Shown here piece by piece: positions 60,609 through 64,000 of a DNA stretch of 64,000 nucleotides (position 1 is its first letter; the number at the start of each line of letters is the position of its first letter). Source of the DNA: Bretschneidera sinensis (Eukaryota > Streptophyta > Magnoliopsida > Brassicales > Akaniaceae). The notes under the pieces are model-generated. The model ran no database searches, was not told where the DNA came from, and was given only the letters and a program-made list of their open reading frames with translations. Location: NCBI GenBank assembly GCA_023935145.1, contig CM043699.1, positions 108,376,536 to 108,440,535 on the forward strand. The letters run 5' to 3'. Made by a program: the position numbers and the translations under genes.

Positions 60609-61567
60609 ACTGAACTCCGAAGATGAACATTAGGCACCTCAAAAGGACTGGGTAAAGGCCCAGTGTATGATCTAGAATGTAGGCCTAAACTCAGTTAAAA
60701 TGTTAAAAGTGCAACCCAAGCATATTGCACAAAGGTTTAGACTGAGATACAAAAACGATAATTGGATGTAGATTTATTCTCTACTTAAAGCAATTTTTCT
60801 TTTAATAGCAATGAACTTATGATAATAAAATACACATCACCCCAAAATTATGATCAATTAGACAGTGATACAAAGATATACGGTGCTCTTGAGCCCCAAA
60901 ATTATGATCGAAAGCCTAATCTGAGAGTTTGAATTTGCTTGAGACTCATGCATTATAATAGTTTTCTAACATCACATGAGTGTAAATTGTTATAAGTAGT
61001 GAATAATTCACACATGTAAATATGCAATAATCCTTTAGTCTTATGAAAACAGAAATTATATTCCTATATATCCATTTATAGTCAATTAAGTTCAATTGAG
61101 TGTGACTACCAAAAAACCCCGTTTTATTCATCATTTGAATGTGACTAGCTTGAACTCTTTAAGATATTTGATTTCAGGGTACTGAGTATCCCCTCGTTTC
61201 TTATTTTCTTGTTTTCTTAGCACGAAAGATAAAACGCGCTACGCATGTTTATGCAGATACCGTCAGCATCCACTGTCCAGCCATTTTAAAATGGCATTGA
61301 TAGATGTTGGATTGAAGGGTCGATGGCACCAATCCAAATTCTTGCTCCTTTAGATAATCCCTATATTACCTAATTTTTATCTGACTATGCAACTAATTTT
61401 AGGAGAATTTATTGAGTGCTCTTAACCTCATGGAACAATATTCATGTTCTTTAATAATTCTTGACAGTCGAATAGTAATTCATATAACTTTTTTAAAATT
61501 TGTCATTTAATCTCTTTTATTGCTACTCGACTTTTTATAAATTACTGTTTAAATTTTCAAAAATAAC
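60609..61567. other. AT-rich intergenic stretch, no gene seen
   Basis: No coding frame, RNA gene or repeat with definable borders recognised. Confidence 0.45.
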
Positions 61568-62585
61568 TTGTTGGAAAATATGAGTGGAGATGAGTTTGCT
61601 CTACAAGAGAGTTGAGCGTGATTAACACAGTAAAAACAAATAAGCAATTGAGATTGGAATTAAAAATTAGAGTAAAGGGAAGAGGGAAGAGGGACACGAA
61701 TTTATAGCGGTTCGATAATAATCGTGTCTACGTTTACTTCTTCAATAAGCCTCTTCAATCTATTGAGTTCCACTAATCCACAACGTTTACACCTACTTGG
61801 GTTTTCGTGTACCAAGTGAACCTTACATTCTGCTTAATTTTCTGGGTAGCAAGCAACCTTACAGAGAAATACCATACCACTCATAATCTCACAACTCTTA
61901 CAAATTACTGATCAAACACTATCGAAATAGTAAAAAAAACTAAATTTCAGCTCGTATGTAAAACTTGAGATCTGATTCTTTTCTCTTGCTGAACTTCTTT
62001 CAGCAACATCTGATTTATAGCCTTCAGCTGAGCCTTCATAAAAACTGATATTCTGATCATTCTAAACTTATGACGGAGATTCTCCTTAAATACTGATATT
62101 CTGATCTTTAGCAGACATCTTCCATTGATTACCCAATCGACTGGTCTTCTCTTTAGTAAATCAGGTCTTCAAATTGGTCCAAAATCTGAACTTCACTGTG
62201 TCAGTCGACTAGGCAAGCGCCTAGCCCTAACTTGTAGCTCCTCTAGTCTCTCTTTAGCCAAATAGGACTTAAAACGTGAAACTCTTTTTACCAGTCGACT
62301 GGATTCTTTTCAATCGATTGATTCCCTTTGTAGTCAACTGGGCAATCGACTGCACCCCTTGGCAGTCGACTGGTCAGGCGACCAGCTCTTCAAATCTTCT
62401 CTCAACAATCTTCGCACACTCATCTTGGATTCCAAATCTTTCTCTGATCACATAATCTTCTTAGATTCTGCAATTTTCTTTTGATATTGTATTCCGATAG
62501 TAAATGTTATGATATTTCATTATAGCACTAAACATTATGTACGCTCAATGAACTCATCAAAAATAAACACAAGGTTGTCTAAATC
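61568..62585 (-). mobile_element. SIRE-like copia LTR, opposite orientation to the one at 271-1674
   Basis: Read on the minus strand it opens near TTTAGACAACC and TTGTGTTTATTTTTGATGAG and closes with CATATTTTCCAACA, matching the opening (TGTGTTTAATTTTGATG) and closing (CATATTTCCTAATA) of the LTR at 271-1674. It also shares the AGTCGACTGG cluster. No primer site or coding region adjoins, so it is a solo LTR or a fragment. I could not find a target duplication; the right border is approximate. Confidence 0.55.
62130..62395. repeat. Cluster of (C/A)AGTCGACTGG motifs
   Basis: Three exact AGTCGACT sites and several near matches (CAATCGACTGG, CAATCGACTGC, TAGTCAACTGG) lie within about 270 bp, the counterpart of the cluster at 786-932. 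Confidence 0.65.
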
Positions 62586-63181
62586 AAAATATCTGAAAAT
62601 TAAACTAAATATATATTATTCAAAAATATGAAAACTGTTTCATGGATCCCGAAAAACACAAGAAATTCTCTATTTTAGAGGTCTATCAAAGTTACACCAT
62701 TATTTTTTGTTTCGCTAAAATAAGTAGTAGTAGCTAGGTGTTTAAATTATAGAGATGTCCAAATTTGTACATCCTCTGCCATAATATTTTTTTTATCTGC
62801 CATAATATATACTGTACAATTTACACTTGTAACAATGTCTGCCACACACGACATGACACACCCCTCTTACCTCAGCTTTAGTAGCCAAGGGTTCCACGCG
62901 TACATCCCTCCACTTGAATATCGTATAAGCTCATCAATTCAACACAAACCCAACTTCACCGGAACCACCTAATCGAGAGGAGTGAAGACCAAAGTGTTTT
63001 CACATCGCAAGCTGTCCTATTTGAACAACCGAATGGTATCCTATGACCAAAATTTAATACCAATTGCAAAAATCCCCATAAACCCATCTCTAATTTCCAC
63101 TAAATTAACTCATATATAGAAAAAAAAAGTCCAACAAATGGGAATCAGTTAATTGTTGTAGAGAGGAGAGGATCATTAGCC
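62586..63181. other. Upstream flank of the RING-H2 gene
   Basis: About 600 bp; presumably held the promoter of the ATL copy. No decisive TATA box chosen. Confidence 0.35.
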
Positions 63182-63971
63182 ATGTATGGTTCAGTTCAAT
63201 TCTCATCAGAGTCCTTTTTCACTCCACTACTAATCTCTATGGCTGGCATAATCTCAACATCTCTAGCAATAGTTGCACACCATCTACTACTTGTTACATA
63301 TTGCACGACCAAGAAATAATCCAATCGGTGGTAGTAATAATCTCTCCAATGCCCAATTGGCTACTGGGGTCGAAGAAACAATTCTCAATTCAATCCCAAT
63401 TCTCTGTTACTCTCCTACAGAGAAAGGAAATAATTACATGTTTGGCGTGGATCAAAGTGAATGTGTGATTTTCCTGGGAGAATTACAGGATGGTGACATG
63501 GTACGTTTGTTGCCTAATTGCAGGCATGCGTTTAATGTCGAATGCATTGATAATTGGTTTATGGCACATTCTAGCTGCCCAGTTTGTCGATCACCCATTA
63601 CTTGTTTTGAAGCCTTTTTGTCTACAGATCATGAGGAGAGAGAAATAAATCATGAACAAGGTGATGGTGATCATCATGTTAGTGCTGCTTCCATTTCGAG
63701 GGTACAATCGTCCAGAGGCTTGCTTAGGCAAAATAGCGTGTCGTCGCTTATGGAAGGAAAAGCAAGACTTTTGGCCACAGGTTTAAAGCGGTCGTTGTCT
63801 ATGGATCAGTCTTATTATGTTCTTGTTAAAATACAAGGAGAAAGTGGTCAAAAGGTTTCTTTGTCGTCTTCGTCAAAAAGCGTTTTAACAGAGAGTACAC
63901 GATCTCTGAGGCAATTGGATCACGTCGTCGAGGTTACTGAGGTCTTTCTCACAGCTGCGAATGGGCACTAG
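63182..63971 (+). pseudogene. ATL-type RING-H2 E3 ubiquitin ligase, broken copy
   Basis: ATG 63182 opens a frame with one membrane helix (SMAGIISTSLAIVAHHLLLV), as at the N-terminus of ATL ligases, but it stops at TAA 63317-63319. The rest is in another frame, open from 63273 to the stop at 63971: the Asn/Ser linker, then the RING. A shift of one base near the AAGAAATAATCC word (about 63312-63322) separates membrane anchor and RING. In the RING two zinc ligands are changed: the second Cys of C-x2-C is Phe (ECVIFLGEL), and the second His of C-x-H-x2-H is Asn (NCRHAFNVEC). The DNWFMAHSSCPVCRSPI half is normal. After it comes a Ser-rich tail with SLSMD. A RING with six of eight ligands should not bind its second metal or recruit E2 normally. 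A sequencing error could explain the shift but not both ligand changes. Confidence 0.82.
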
Positions 63972-64000
63972 TAGCAGCAGAACAAACTGATCGACAATTA

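Overview
The window is nuclear DNA of a flowering plant, almost certainly a eudicot. Genes are widely spaced, AT-rich and intron-bearing, and more than half of the sequence is nested plant transposons. Two genes look intact: a four-exon 2-oxoglutarate/Fe(II)-dependent dioxygenase (5807-7345, minus) and a single-exon plastid NCS1 purine/uracil permease of the PLUTO type (55976-57682, minus). Two gene copies look broken: the first exon of a CYP97B cytochrome P450 (1889-2378, minus; one frameshift and one nonsense codon) and an ATL-type RING-H2 E3 ligase (63182-63971, plus; frameshift between membrane helix and RING, two zinc ligands replaced). I saw no rRNA or CRISPR, found no tRNA gene by eye, and there is no operon logic.

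From 14539 to 50931 the window is one block of nested elements. Element A is an old Ty3/gypsy element of the Tat lineage (LTRs 14539-15050 and 38727-39238, 512 bp each). It carries gag, pol with two RNase H domains, an antisense intron-bearing extra gene with its own TATA box (29576-31652), and a 3' minisatellite. Two elements sit inside A. Element B is a Tekay/Del-type chromovirus (20436-29272) in the end of A's integrase. Element D is a minus-strand Ty1/copia element (31946-38155, perfect 5-bp target duplication GTACT), about 80 bp upstream of the antisense gene's TATA box. To the right of A lies a CACTA DNA transposon (39378-50931) whose left tip is missing but whose right tip is intact. 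A second Tekay-type element, C (40904-49736, perfect duplication TAATG), is inserted in it. All of these coding regions carry stops, frameshifts or lost catalytic residues.

The flanks hold smaller transposons: two related SIRE-like copia LTRs in opposite orientation near the ends (271-1674, with target duplication; 61568-62585), a decayed TTF-type hAT transposase (53650-54790) split by a non-autonomous hAT element with a perfect 8-bp duplication (54086-54708), other hAT-like elements (12020-12663, 59470-60608), several short MITEs, and a recent 144-bp tandem duplication (3837-4124).

I do not see a convincing new multi-gene system. The most system-like observation is the antisense, spliced gene in element A, which is a known but poorly understood phenomenon of Tat elements. 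The least expected structural one is that both A and B carry an extra primer-binding site and leader downstream of their 3' LTR.
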